Part shown: one piece after another, positions 33,899 through 43,249 of the stretch
How positions within the stretch are numbered: position 1 is the first letter of the stretch
Layout: the number at the start of each line of letters is the position of its first letter
NCBI RefSeq assembly: GCF_018614975.1
Contig: NZ_JAGGNR010000014.1
Coordinates: forward strand, 1 to 64,000
Reading direction: 5' to 3'
Length of the DNA stretch: 64,000 nt
Origin: Paenibacillus polymyxa
GTDB taxonomy: Bacteria > Bacillota > Bacilli > Paenibacillales > Paenibacillaceae
The notes under the pieces: generated by a model
The model's input: the letters and a program-made list of their open reading frames with translations, nothing else
What the model was told of the DNA's origin: nothing
Database searches by the model: none
Translations under genes and position numbers: made by a program

Positions 33899-35326
33899 TT
33901 AATCTGCTGCAAGCTCTTGTGTAGCCTGGACAGACATCTCCTTCGCTTGTCTGATGCAATCAGGCAAGCCTACGCCCTCATAACCTGCACCTGCAATGTA
34001 CACACCCGGTAATTTGCTGCCAAGCTCCTCACGGAGGGCGGCAATATGTTGGAGGTGTCCTACGGGATACTGTGGCATGGATTTACGAAGCCTTGTAATC
34101 TCGGAGAAGATCGGCACTGCTTCAATACCCATCGTCTCTCTCAGATCCTTGAGAACCAGATTTGTCAGTTCTTCATCCGGAAGCTCTACGTTCTGTTCGT
34201 CACCGGAGCGACCAACATAACAACGGAGCAATACTTTATCGTCCGGGCTGGTATGCAGCCATTTCGTCGATGTCCACGTGCAAGCCGTAATATTCCGGCC
34301 CTCTTTCCGCGGAACGAGGAAACCCGACCCGTCGAATACATGCTCCACCTCTTTTTTCTCAAAAGCGAGCACTACATTGGCTACAGACACATAGTTAATC
34401 GCATCCAGTGCCGCTGTGTCCACGTGAGGCTTCAACAGCTGCGACGCGACATATGTCGGCACAGTAACCACTACATCATCGGCTTCAAGCATTTCGCCAT
34501 TACCAAGTTCAACACGGTATCTGGTCTGCGCTCCATCAAGGCGTTGCAGCGACTTCACCGCAGTGTTCAGACGTTGATCCACATCCTGCAACTCATGGAC
34601 GAGTGCATGAACAAGGCTCTGAAGTCCCTGGCGAAAGTTCAAAAAAGCACTTCGTTTCGTTCCGGTATGCGTCTCAGCCGGTCTGCGACCCGTCATCATG
34701 CCACGGATCAAGCTGCCGTAATAGCGCTCTACTTCTCCGAACTGCGGGAAGGTAGCCTGGAGGCTCAATCGCCGCATATCACCTGCATAGATTCCCGCGA
34801 GCAGTGGTTCCGTCAAGTTCTCCAGCACTTCTGCTCCAAGACGGCGTTCAATCATATAACCGAGCGATTCATCCTCTGTTGTACGACGCGGCGGGATGAC
34901 AAAATCCATCAACGCCCGCAGTTTGCCTGCCGGAGAGACCAGCCCACTTCTTAGGAACGGTCTTAGTTCTGTCGGAATACCGAGAACAAGTCCTGCTGGC
35001 ATAGGATGAAGTTTGCCACGCTGCATGATATACGTTTTCTTCGACTCCGGATTCTGACTGACCAGTTCATGATCGATCTCCAATTCTTTAGCCAGGTCAA
35101 TCATTGCTGTTTTGCGAGCCAGGAAAGAATCGGGCCCTTTTTCAATCACAAATCCATCCCGGTGCAGTGTCTCAATCATGCCTCCCATGGACGAGCTTTT
35201 CTCGACCAAAGTAATCACGGGTTCAACTCCCGCTTCCCGATAATGCTTGCGGATATAAAATGCCGCGCTGAGGCCGGTGAGGCCACCGCCGACAACAACA
35301 ACATGGCGTTTCTTATCCCCCACCAT
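33899..35326 (-). CDS. hemY: Coproporphyrinogen III (protoporphyrinogen) oxidase HemY/CgoX
   Basis: 475 residues with an FAD dinucleotide motif (VVVGGGLTGLSAAFYIR), VEKSSSMGGMIET and the C-terminal IAGAGYEGVGLPDCIR. In Gram-positive bacteria it oxidises coproporphyrinogen III to coproporphyrin III with O2. Its ATG overlaps the hemH stop codon by 1 bp (TAATG), so the two are translationally coupled. Third gene of hemE-hemH-hemY. Confidence 0.96.
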   Translation of the reverse strand: MVGDKKRHVVVVGGGLTGLSAAFYIRKHYREAGVEPVITLVEKSSSMGGMIETLHRDGFVIEKGPDSFLARKTAMIDLAKELEIDHELVSQNPESKKTYIMQRGKLHPMPAGLVLGIPTELRPFLRSGLVSPAGKLRALMDFVIPPRRTTEDESLGYMIERRLGAEVLENLTEPLLAGIYAGDMRRLSLQATFPQFGEVERYYGSLIRGMMTGRRPAETHTGTKRSAFLNFRQGLQSLVHALVHELQDVDQRLNTAVKSLQRLDGAQTRYRVELGNGEMLEADDVVVTVPTYVASQLLKPHVDTAALDAINYVSVANVVLAFEKKEVEHVFDGSGFLVPRKEGRNITACTWTSTKWLHTSPDDKVLLRCYVGRSGDEQNVELPDEELTNLVLKDLRETMGIEAVPIFSEITRLRKSMPQYPVGHLQHIAALREELGSKLPGVYIAGAGYEGVGLPDCIRQAKEMSVQATQELAAD

Positions 35327-36276
35327 TACTCATCCGACCCTTGCTGCCATTGGCTTATAATAACGTCGCTTAACGTCTCCATGTATAGAGGATCGCTATT
35401 GAGAGAATCAATACGCATCAGGCGCATGTCGATCTCTTTGGCAATCGATTTGGCCTCAATATCGAGATCATAGAGCACTTCGAGATGATCCGAGACAAAC
35501 CCGATTGGTGCCACAAGTACATCCTCTACCTGTTCACGAGAAAGCTCCTGTAACGTATCCAGAATATCCGGTCCGAGCCAAGGCTCAGCTGTTCGTCCGG
35601 CACTCTGCCACGTAAATTGCCAATTGGTTATGCCTACACGTGAGGCAATCACTTCCGAAGTCTCCAGCAATTGTTGGGGGTATGGATCACCCATCTCTAC
35701 AATACGTGCCGGCAGGCTATGCGCACTGAACAACACCTTCACATCTCCGCGTTTTGCTCCAGCTTCTTCGAACGCATCCAACTTGGCACTGACACGCGTG
35801 GACAACGCCTGAATTAACTTCGGATGCAAGTGATAACTCTCAATAAAGGACATATGAACGCCCAGCTCTTCTGCTTTTTCACGCGCGCGTTTGATATAAC
35901 TGCCTACACTCATTGTGGAAAAATGAGGAGCCAGTACAATGCCAATCGCTGTCTGAATTCCATCCTTCGCCATCTGCTCCACGCCATCCTCAATAAACGG
36001 ATAGGCATGCTTCAGTCCTTGATAACAACGGAATTCCACATCAGTGCCACGCTCATCGCGGTTTAATGTCTCCTGAAGGGCCTTGACCTGATTGTCCGTG
36101 TTCTCCCGAAGCGGGAAAACACCGCCAACAATGGCTTCATAACGATCCGTCAGTTCCTTCAATTGCTCCGGTTCAGGCGGACGTCCTCTGCGGATATGTG
36201 TGTAATACGCCTCAACACTCTCCATATTTTCTGGTGTGCCATAAGACATCACCAGTACACCTACAGTATTAGTCAT
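35326..36276 (-). CDS. hemH: Coproporphyrin III ferrochelatase HemH/CpfC
   Basis: 316 residues. Inserts Fe2+ into coproporphyrin III. The catalytic histidine region VLFSAHSLPARIVEMGDPYPQ is split here as FSAHSLPAR and GDPYP, and the Glu-bearing IGFVSDHLEVLYDLD follows. The start overlaps the hemE end by 8 bp, so the operon is tightly coupled. Confidence 0.96.
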   Translation of the reverse strand: MTNTVGVLVMSYGTPENMESVEAYYTHIRRGRPPEPEQLKELTDRYEAIVGGVFPLRENTDNQVKALQETLNRDERGTDVEFRCYQGLKHAYPFIEDGVEQMAKDGIQTAIGIVLAPHFSTMSVGSYIKRAREKAEELGVHMSFIESYHLHPKLIQALSTRVSAKLDAFEEAGAKRGDVKVLFSAHSLPARIVEMGDPYPQQLLETSEVIASRVGITNWQFTWQSAGRTAEPWLGPDILDTLQELSREQVEDVLVAPIGFVSDHLEVLYDLDIEAKSIAKEIDMRLMRIDSLNSDPLYMETLSDVIISQWQQGSDE

Positions 36277-37333
36277 TGGTTACCGTCACCCCAGTCTTCA
36301 TTGCTTCGGCAGAATATTCATGAATATAAGCCGTTAGTTCTCTGAGCTTCTCTAGCGATGCTTCAGGAAATAATCCGTGTCCCAGGTTGAAAATATAACC
36401 CGGCTCCTTGATTCCTTCGTCAATAATCACTTTGGCTTGCTCCTTGATCAGTTCCATCGGCGCAGTCAGCACATATGGGTCCAGGTTACCCTGTACTGCA
36501 AATTTGCCACCAAGACGTTGACGCCCTTCCGAAATGGATACTCTCCAGTCCAGTCCAATTACATCGGCTTGCAGATGATGCAGTGCTGGCAACAACTCGC
36601 CGGATGCAACACCAGGGAAATAAATCTTCGGTACATTCAAATCCGATAATTCGGTAAAGATACGGGTAATCGTAGGCAATACATATGTTCTGAAGTCTTT
36701 GGGAGAAAGTGCTCCAACCCAGCTGTCAAACAACTGGAATGCCTTACCGCCATTCGCAATATGCGCACGGACATATGTAATAACCATATCACCAAGCTTC
36801 TGCATCAGCTTATGCCACACCTCAGGCTCGCTGTACATCATCGTTTTGGTGCGGATATACCCTTTCGAAGGTCGGCCTTCAATCAGATAACTCGCAATCG
36901 TGAATGGTGCGCCCGCAAATGTAATCAGAGGCACATCAAGCTCCTTATCCAGTATTCGAATGGTTTCCAGAATATGTGACAGATCCCCTTCTACGTCAAT
37001 GGGACGCAGCCGATCCACATCTGCAGCCGAACGAATAGGATTATCGATTACCGGTCCAATATTTTTTACAATGTCAAAATCAATGCCCAATGAGGCAACC
37101 GGATTCATAATATCGGAATACAAAATAGCCGCATCTACACCAAGTTTGCGTACCGGCATGAGTGTAACTTCAGCCGCCAGCTCGGGTTGTTTGCAGATTT
37201 CTAACAAGGAGTACTTTTCTTTAATTTTGCGATATTCAGGATCGTAACGTCCAGCTTGACGCATGTACCATACCGGGACACGGTCTACCTGTTGTTTGAA
37301 ACTTGCCCGAATCAGTCGATCATTATAGCTCAT
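36269..37333 (-). CDS. hemE: Uroporphyrinogen decarboxylase
   Basis: 354 residues. Decarboxylates uroporphyrinogen III to coproporphyrinogen III. Signature PVWYMRQAGRYDPEYR near the N-terminus, the catalytic Asp region AILYSDIMNP and AGAPFTIASYLIEG. ATG 37333 has GGAGG 8 nt upstream; the TTG at 37348 overlaps that site. First gene of the haem operon and divergent from the MFS gene. The final enzyme HemQ/ChdC is not in the window. Confidence 0.97.
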   Translation of the reverse strand: MSYNDRLIRASFKQQVDRVPVWYMRQAGRYDPEYRKIKEKYSLLEICKQPELAAEVTLMPVRKLGVDAAILYSDIMNPVASLGIDFDIVKNIGPVIDNPIRSAADVDRLRPIDVEGDLSHILETIRILDKELDVPLITFAGAPFTIASYLIEGRPSKGYIRTKTMMYSEPEVWHKLMQKLGDMVITYVRAHIANGGKAFQLFDSWVGALSPKDFRTYVLPTITRIFTELSDLNVPKIYFPGVASGELLPALHHLQADVIGLDWRVSISEGRQRLGGKFAVQGNLDPYVLTAPMELIKEQAKVIIDEGIKEPGYIFNLGHGLFPEASLEKLRELTAYIHEYSAEAMKTGVTVTND

Positions 37334-37537
37334 GTAAGAAGCCTCCAATAGTTTTTGGACTCATAATTACCATTATGCCCTTTTTAAACAGCCGTAACAA
37401 CCACATGCAGATGCGTTCTACGTGACAATACTATGACATTCCTTACACCCATCCCTCATATGCCAATTATGTTATAATGAAAGAATGGTGTTTTTTTGAG
37501 AATTACAGAAATATCTTTGAAAGGAAGTGAAAGCACT

Positions 37538-38749
37538 TTGAAAACGTGGAAAGTAAACCTCATTGTGCTTTGGTTCGGACAATTTTTGGTCAATTCGGGC
37601 ATGACCATGATTACCCCTTTTTTGTCTCTTTATCTTGCAAGAGATCTGGGCGTTGTTGGCGAACATGAAATTGGCATATGGGCGGGATTTATTTTTGCAG
37701 CCAATTTCCTCACCTCATTTTTGTTCCAACCACTCTGGGGCAAGTTATCAGACAAGTATGGTCGAAAAGTTATGCTGCTGCGTTCGGGATTCGGAATGGC
37801 CATCGTAATTGCACTTATGGGTCTCGCACAGAATCCTTGGCAGCTTCTCTTATTGCGTCTGCTTAACGGTACCATCTCCGGTTTCAATCCTGCAGCTGTT
37901 GCGCTGATATCGGGTACCACTCCGAAAGACCGGATGGGTTTTGCCATGGGAATCAGTCAGTCCGGGCAGGTTGCCGGCACCATCCTGGGTCCACTCATCG
38001 GTGGCTTGTTAGCGGATGCAGTAGGCTTCCGCCCCATTTTCTACATTACAGGTGGACTGATCTTTGTCGCTTCCATGCTCGCCATGTTCCTGGTGAGGGA
38101 GAAGTTTGACCGTCAAGAAGCAGCCAAACTGCCGGCACAATCCGTATTGTCCGGTCTGAAGGAATTGAACAAGTCACCTCAACTGCCCGCATTGTTTGCT
38201 GTGACGTTTCTGTTGCAGTTTGCGATGATTAGCCCCATGTCACTCTTGCCGCTGTATGTGCAAAAATTGCATGCTTCGGATGTAAATGTGGCCTTCTGGG
38301 CAGGACTTGTCGGTGCAGTTACAGGACTATCCAATATGGCTATGTCTCCGATTCTCGGGAAGCTGAGTGACCGGATCGGCCCTCACAAGGTGCTGACGTT
38401 CTCCCTCATAGGGACAGGACTCATGCTTATTCCGCAGGCATTTGTTCAGACCGTGTGGCAGCTCATTCTTGTTCGTTTCATGATGGGTGTGTTCATGGGT
38501 GGCCTGCTTCCGAGCGTTAATGCCCTGATTCGTTCCTATACATCCGATAGCATGATCAGCCGTGCATTCAGTTTTAATACGAGTACTCTGGCACTGGGCA
38601 ACATGCTTGGAGCGATCATTGGAGGTTTTATGGCAGGGTTCATTGGGATCGAAGGTCTGTTTATCGTATCTGGTGGACTGCTGCTGCTTAATATGGTTTG
38701 GGTCAGATTCAAATTGTATAACAAACCTGCTTCTATTCAGGAATCCTGA
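37538..38749 (+). CDS. MFS drug-efflux transporter, MdtG-like
   Basis: 403 residues with 12 predicted helices. The MFS motif A region reads GKLSDKYGRKVMLLRS and is repeated in the second half as GKLSDRIGPHKVL. The overall similarity to E. coli MdtG is strong (MITPFLSLYLARDLGV; GLAQNPWQLLLLRLLNG). The start is TTG 37538 with GGAAGTG upstream. Substrate probably lipophilic drugs, by family. Confidence 0.88.
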   Translation: MKTWKVNLIVLWFGQFLVNSGMTMITPFLSLYLARDLGVVGEHEIGIWAGFIFAANFLTSFLFQPLWGKLSDKYGRKVMLLRSGFGMAIVIALMGLAQNPWQLLLLRLLNGTISGFNPAAVALISGTTPKDRMGFAMGISQSGQVAGTILGPLIGGLLADAVGFRPIFYITGGLIFVASMLAMFLVREKFDRQEAAKLPAQSVLSGLKELNKSPQLPALFAVTFLLQFAMISPMSLLPLYVQKLHASDVNVAFWAGLVGAVTGLSNMAMSPILGKLSDRIGPHKVLTFSLIGTGLMLIPQAFVQTVWQLILVRFMMGVFMGGLLPSVNALIRSYTSDSMISRAFSFNTSTLALGNMLGAIIGGFMAGFIGIEGLFIVSGGLLLLNMVWVRFKLYNKPASIQES

Positions 38750-38793
38750 TTCCCTATCCATTCCTTCAATAGTCCATCTTACTGTTTCATTTG

Positions 38794-38836
38794 AAAAAGC
38801 CGCTTCCAGCGCCTAATTGGCCTGAGAGCGGCTTTT
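38794..38836. terminator. Bidirectional terminator between MFS and P450
   Basis: AAAGCCGCT pairs with AGCGGCTTT, inner CGC/GGC-type pairing, T-runs on both strands. Confidence 0.8.
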
Positions 38837-38855
38837 GTCATTCATGTGCTATTCA

Positions 38856-40058
38856 TTATTTATTTATTAGATTGTATTGCATCGGATAATGCTTCACACC
38901 AAACACAAAGGCACTTTGTATCGGTTGCAGAGCCGTTCCCGGCACAAGCTGAATGTTTCCCATGTGCTGAAGCAATGTATGAAGAACTACCCTTGCCTCC
39001 AAACGAGCGAGTGGTGCCCCCAGACAAAAATGAATGCCAAAACCAAAGCCCATATGCCTGTTCGGCTTGCGATCAGAGACGAAATCTTCCGGGTCTTCAA
39101 ATTGGGCACTGTCCCGATTAGCTGCTCCAACCCAGGAAATCACCTGCTCTCCAGCTAGAATCGTCTGACCATTCAACTCTACAGTTTCCTTGGCGACCCG
39201 CCCAATCGCAACAATAGGCGGATAATATCTCAGCGTCTCTTCAATCGCAGAAGTAATCCGTTCAGGATGTTCGCGCAGCTCCTGTTGTAGCTCAGGTTGT
39301 TCAGACAGAATACGAACCGCATTGGTAATCAGGTTGGTTGTTGTTTCATTACCGGCAGCAAGCAAGAGAATACAGAAGCCTACCACTTCATCTGAAGTCA
39401 ATTGCTGACCATCAATCTCCGCAGCAAGCAGTAATGAGATCAGATCATCCTTTGGCTGCAACCGACGTTTTTCCATAATGCCAGTGAAATAGATATGCAA
39501 CTCCTGCATATTTCTTTTTTTCTCCTCCAATAACTCCTGGAAGGCCTGCTCACTATCGTCACGTGCGCCTTTCACCAACACATCAGACCAGTCTTTGAAT
39601 TTTTGACGATCCGCCGCAGGAACTCCGATCAATTCCGCAATCACAATGACGGGTAATGGTGTTGCAAGGTCATCAATAAGTTCCATATGTCCTTCTGACA
39701 GGTGTGGAGCAATTAACTCATCTGTGATTTCCTGAATACGCGGAGCCAATGCTTCAATTGCCTTGGGTGTAAACGCCTGGTTCACCAGATCACGCAGCTG
39801 TTTGTGTTTGGGAGGATCTGTCGTCAACATGCTCGTATTGGCACGATCACGTGCAGAAGAGAACAGTTTCGGATTTTTCAGAACGTACTTCACATCTTCA
39901 TACCCAAAAACATCCCAACATTCTCGATGCTCATCATATCGGACTGGAGTATTATCACGAAGTTCTGCATACACCTTGAAGGGAGATAACCTCTCTTCCA
40001 AAGTCTCCAGTTCCCGAATCGGAATGTAATTTGCATACTTTCTCGGTGCCTGTTTCAT
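38856..40058 (-). CDS. Cytochrome P450 (CYP107/CYP109-like)
   Basis: 400 residues, soluble bacterial class. I-helix AGNETTT (235-241), K-helix ExxR in EETLR (Glu274, Arg277) and the haem loop FGFGIHFCLGAPLAR with the thiolate Cys345. It resembles Bacillus YjiB (CYP109B1), which hydroxylates fatty acids and terpenoids. No ferredoxin or reductase gene is adjacent. ATG 40058 has GGAGGAG 6 nt upstream. The substrate is open. Confidence 0.95.
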   Translation of the reverse strand: MKQAPRKYANYIPIRELETLEERLSPFKVYAELRDNTPVRYDEHRECWDVFGYEDVKYVLKNPKLFSSARDRANTSMLTTDPPKHKQLRDLVNQAFTPKAIEALAPRIQEITDELIAPHLSEGHMELIDDLATPLPVIVIAELIGVPAADRQKFKDWSDVLVKGARDDSEQAFQELLEEKKRNMQELHIYFTGIMEKRRLQPKDDLISLLLAAEIDGQQLTSDEVVGFCILLLAAGNETTTNLITNAVRILSEQPELQQELREHPERITSAIEETLRYYPPIVAIGRVAKETVELNGQTILAGEQVISWVGAANRDSAQFEDPEDFVSDRKPNRHMGFGFGIHFCLGAPLARLEARVVLHTLLQHMGNIQLVPGTALQPIQSAFVFGVKHYPMQYNLINK

Positions 40059-40544
40059 CGTTTCTCCTCCAATCAATATTATATATTTATTTACATATGT
40101 TGATCACTCCTATTATAAACATAACTCTATTACGAAACCACTCTTTAGACCGTAATTGAGCCCCATTACCTAATATGCATTACTATCATCCTCTCATTCT
40201 GTTACCTACTTCTGATATGGGTCCCGATTCGACATTCTTTTATTAAAACACTTCGTTTTATCAGGACAAAAGACTCATTATGTAATATTAACTAACACAA
40301 TAAAGACATATTTCTCTTCAAAACAACTAAAACCAGCTCTTATATATCTCTATCAAAATGAATATTCTTTCATAATTCCTTATAAACAATCATTTTACTT
40401 TCATTATCTATAAATGTAACCGATTACTCTATCATTATCTACGTTTGTCATATTATTTAACATGAAATACAATCAATTTGAAATGGTATACATATTCTTC
40501 TTAACAAACTTAACATCACACTGACTTGAAGGAGAGTGCTATTC
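40059..40544. other. AT-rich divergent intergenic region
   Basis: 486 bp of clearly A+T-rich DNA between the divergent P450 and asparaginase genes. It must hold both promoters, but I find no convincing -35/-10 pair, no ORF with a ribosome site and no extended repeat beyond a short AAAAC/GTTTT hairpin near 40245-40260. Confidence 0.5.
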
Positions 40545-41756
40545 ATGAGTAAAACATCCAATCTTCGTCCCTGGGCCGTATGGAGTACCGCAGCTTTAAC
40601 AGCACTAACCATCTCGTTGTCCCCCATTGGAACCTACGCCGCGCACGCAGCTACGGTAGAGGTGAAAGGCACAACAGCTGCTGTTCAGACAGCAACTACT
40701 ACTCCGGCTCGCAATACTTCCATCCCTGCAATACCAGACTCTTCCAAGCAATCTGCACTTCCTAATGTATTGGTGATCGGAACTGGCGGAACGATTGCCG
40801 GTCAATCCGAGGATGCCACCAGCTTCCAGAATTACAAGGCAGGTACCCTTCCCATTGGAGAGATGGTAGACGCCTTACCGGATAAACAGAAGATTGCTGA
40901 TGTTAGCACGCTCCAATTCGGAAACTCAGGTTCAGGTTCCTATAGCATGGCTGACCTCTATGACTTGTCGCAGACGGTAGACAAAGCTCTGGCAATGTAC
41001 GACAGTGTTGTCGTTACCACGGGTACAGATACAATGGAAGAAATCGCTTATTTCCTCGATATGACTGTTCAGAGTGACAAACCGGTCGTCATCACAGGCT
41101 CCATGCGTCCATGGACCGTCATCGGCTCTGACGCTCAAGCCAATCTGTACAACGCCATCAAACTTGCAGGCAGTGGTCGTACCACTTCATTTGGCACAGT
41201 ACTCATGTTGAATGACACAATCCAGCTTGCTCGCGGTGTAACCAAGACGAATGATTATCGTACAGATACGTTTGAAACGCCGATGCTCGGAGCTGTAGGA
41301 TATATTGATGAAGAAAACATTCGAATCTACCGTGCTCCTGTACGTGCCTTGAAACCTGAAGGTACCGCAAAGCCCGTATTTGATCTAAGTAAAATCACAA
41401 AGGCAGATCTGGCCAAAGTAGAAATTGCGATCTCATATCAAGAAGCTGGCGGCGGAGCCATTGAAGGATTCGTGAGCAGCGGCGCCAAAGGAATCGTGAC
41501 TTCCGGTACCGGAGCTGGCGGTATATCCAGAGCTATGGGACAAGCTCGTACCAAAGCCATTGAAGAAGGTGTCATCTTTGTGACCACCACTCGGACGGGT
41601 TCAGGAAGTGTGTATGGCGGCGGCAAAGGTATCATTGCAGGCGACAACCTGAGTCCACAACAAGCTCGTGTATTATTGATGCTGGGTTTGTCCTTCAGTG
41701 ATGATTTTGACACCATCAAAAAATGGTTTGAAACGTACGGAACACCTGAAGTATAA
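40545..41756 (+). CDS. Secreted type II L-asparaginase
   Basis: 403 residues. A signal peptide ends near YAAHAAT, followed by about 35 low-complexity Ala/Thr residues and the asparaginase domain. The first catalytic Thr is in IGTGGTIAGQ and the second Thr-Asp in VTTGTDTMEE; TGSMRPWTVIGSD follows. It hydrolyses asparagine outside the membrane to aspartate and ammonium. ATG 40545 is 10 nt after AAGGAGAG. Ammonium release fits the amtB supply theme, though no shared regulation is shown. Confidence 0.93.
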   Translation: MSKTSNLRPWAVWSTAALTALTISLSPIGTYAAHAATVEVKGTTAAVQTATTTPARNTSIPAIPDSSKQSALPNVLVIGTGGTIAGQSEDATSFQNYKAGTLPIGEMVDALPDKQKIADVSTLQFGNSGSGSYSMADLYDLSQTVDKALAMYDSVVVTTGTDTMEEIAYFLDMTVQSDKPVVITGSMRPWTVIGSDAQANLYNAIKLAGSGRTTSFGTVLMLNDTIQLARGVTKTNDYRTDTFETPMLGAVGYIDEENIRIYRAPVRALKPEGTAKPVFDLSKITKADLAKVEIAISYQEAGGGAIEGFVSSGAKGIVTSGTGAGGISRAMGQARTKAIEEGVIFVTTTRTGSGSVYGGGKGIIAGDNLSPQQARVLLMLGLSFSDDFDTIKKWFETYGTPEV

Positions 41757-41785
41757 GAAAGCACTCATCTTTTATAAATCTGGAC

Positions 41786-41836
41786 AAAGAAGAGACGATA
41801 CTCCCTGTGATTAAAGGTGTGTCGTCTCTTCTTTGT
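41786..41836 (+). terminator. Asparaginase gene terminator
   Basis: AGAAGAGACGA pairs with TCGTCTCTTCT around a loop of about 25 nt, followed by TTGTGTGTTTT. Confidence 0.75.
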
Positions 41837-41905
41837 GTGTTTTCAGATTTTGTGTATTACTTTTCCACATCGCGGTGGGCTATTAATTCAAGTACGCTTC
41901 TACTT

Positions 41906-42763
41906 TTAAATGGAGCCACCTCCAGTATACACATTACCATTAACTGTACTACCAATTTTAACCTCTACAGTAGTATCAGTAAGTGTAAGCCCAAACCATC
42001 TAAAGCCAAGAGTCGATTCTGTTCTAAGTCTGCTATACACTTCCGCGTATTTGTACCCTTCAAGATCCACCGTTCTTGAAAGTCCCATCCCTCTATCAGT
42101 TAACTCCAATGTCGATCCCCAGAATTTACGTTCGTAACCACCATCTTTAGTAGCAACCTCTACCTTTGAACCATCATATCTAAAACTTCCCGATGCCCAA
42201 AGATCAAACATTTTTAGACCTAAGGCATTATAAGCTGATCCGGTCGTCCTTTCGTTAGCGGTGTAGCTCCACGCAGCTGCTCTGATGGCACTATTAGGGT
42301 CAATTTCAGAATCTAAAATAAAAATTCCTGATTTATCAACATAAACATCTGTTTTTGTAGTTTCTGTTGAGAAACTTATGACTTCCTCGTTTTCTTTTTG
42401 CTGTGAAATAAACTCATTTAAACTGAATGTTTCCTCGTTATTTAACTCATTCTTTTGTGATTCATTTGGAAATACATCTTCTAGAGAAATCGAGTCATCA
42501 TTAGCCAATTCTAAGGGTGCGGGATTGTTCTCATAATAACTCTCAATAACATCATGAATTTCAATCAGAGTTACATTCTCCTTAGACATTTTTAAGTTCT
42601 CCAACTCATTCGCTATTTCAGAACTACTCTTCGTTATATAGGCCCGAGCTTCTGCAATGTTATTTAAATTTTCTTTTCCTTCTAATGAATCTGCTGAGAC
42701 TGTAACAGCGCCTCCTACCAAAAGTGAAAACGACATCAAAAGTGCAGTGAATTGTTTCTTCAT
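41906..42763 (-). CDS. Secreted protein of unknown function in an AT-rich islet
   Basis: 285 residues. Signal peptide MKKQFTALLMSFSLLVGGAV, cleavage near VSA-DS. Next comes an acidic helical propeptide-like part (about 30-140), then a beta-rich C-terminal part with many aromatic and glycine residues (MFDLWASGSFRYDG, YERKFWGSTLEL, GFRWFGLTLTDTTVEVKIG). I do not recognise the family. AAGGAGG lies 8 nt before ATG 42763. Base composition is more AT-rich than that of its neighbours, suggesting transfer. It is downstream of a membrane microprotein gene. Confidence 0.8.
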   Translation of the reverse strand: MKKQFTALLMSFSLLVGGAVTVSADSLEGKENLNNIAEARAYITKSSSEIANELENLKMSKENVTLIEIHDVIESYYENNPAPLELANDDSISLEDVFPNESQKNELNNEETFSLNEFISQQKENEEVISFSTETTKTDVYVDKSGIFILDSEIDPNSAIRAAAWSYTANERTTGSAYNALGLKMFDLWASGSFRYDGSKVEVATKDGGYERKFWGSTLELTDRGMGLSRTVDLEGYKYAEVYSRLRTESTLGFRWFGLTLTDTTVEVKIGSTVNGNVYTGGGSI

Positions 42764-42831
42764 AAAAAGTATCCTCCTTAGTGTTATAATCACTCTTTTT
42801 ATAAATTCTCTGATTAATTTCAAATACATTC

Positions 42832-42996
42832 TTATTTAGTAAAATAATACCTAAAAAGATAAAAAATCAAAAAAACGAGTATCGCAATAAGTAAAATATA
42901 AACTGGCAGTATTAAAAAGGGCGTGTATACGTTAAGAAAATGAAATACGAAACCTGAGATCAGAAGCAAAGAAAGAAAAATGAATAAAGGTCTCAA
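42832..42996 (-). CDS. 54-residue two-helix membrane microprotein
   Basis: The frame starts at TTG 42996 with GGAGGTG 6 nt upstream and stops at 42832-42834. The product is almost wholly hydrophobic: MRPLFIFLSLLLISGFVFHF, a short NVYTP turn, then a second helix ending in YLFRYYFTK. It stands 68 bp upstream of the secreted-protein gene on the same strand and shares its AT-richness. An immunity or export helper role for that protein is only a hypothesis. Confidence 0.65.
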   Translation of the reverse strand: MRPLFIFLSLLLISGFVFHFLNVYTPFLILPVYILLIAILVFLIFYLFRYYFTK

Positions 42997-43153
42997 TTTA
43001 ACACCTCCATATATAGAAATTTATAACTTCTTATATACAATATTACCATAAAATCATCTGAAAGTTAGTTATGATCTCTTCTTCGCTAAAAAATCAATTC
43101 ATTTTTAGATAAACCTCAATAAAAACTCATTCTCAACAATCAATATTTTTCAC

Positions 43154-43229
43154 ACAAAAAAAACTCCGTACAGAATCACGATCCCCTCACAAACATAAAA
43201 GCGTGAGAGCGTGTTCCATCGGAGTTTTA
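43154..43229 (-). terminator. O-methyltransferase gene terminator
   Basis: AAACTCCG pairs with CGGAGTTT, with GTGA/TCAC-type inner pairs, then TTTTTTTT on the minus strand. Confidence 0.7.
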
Positions 43230-43249
43230 TCTTTAGGAAATATCCACTT

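Noticed and set aside
34046..34954. 302-residue plus-strand frame
   Set aside because: Antisense to hemY, composition is atypical and no motif is visible.
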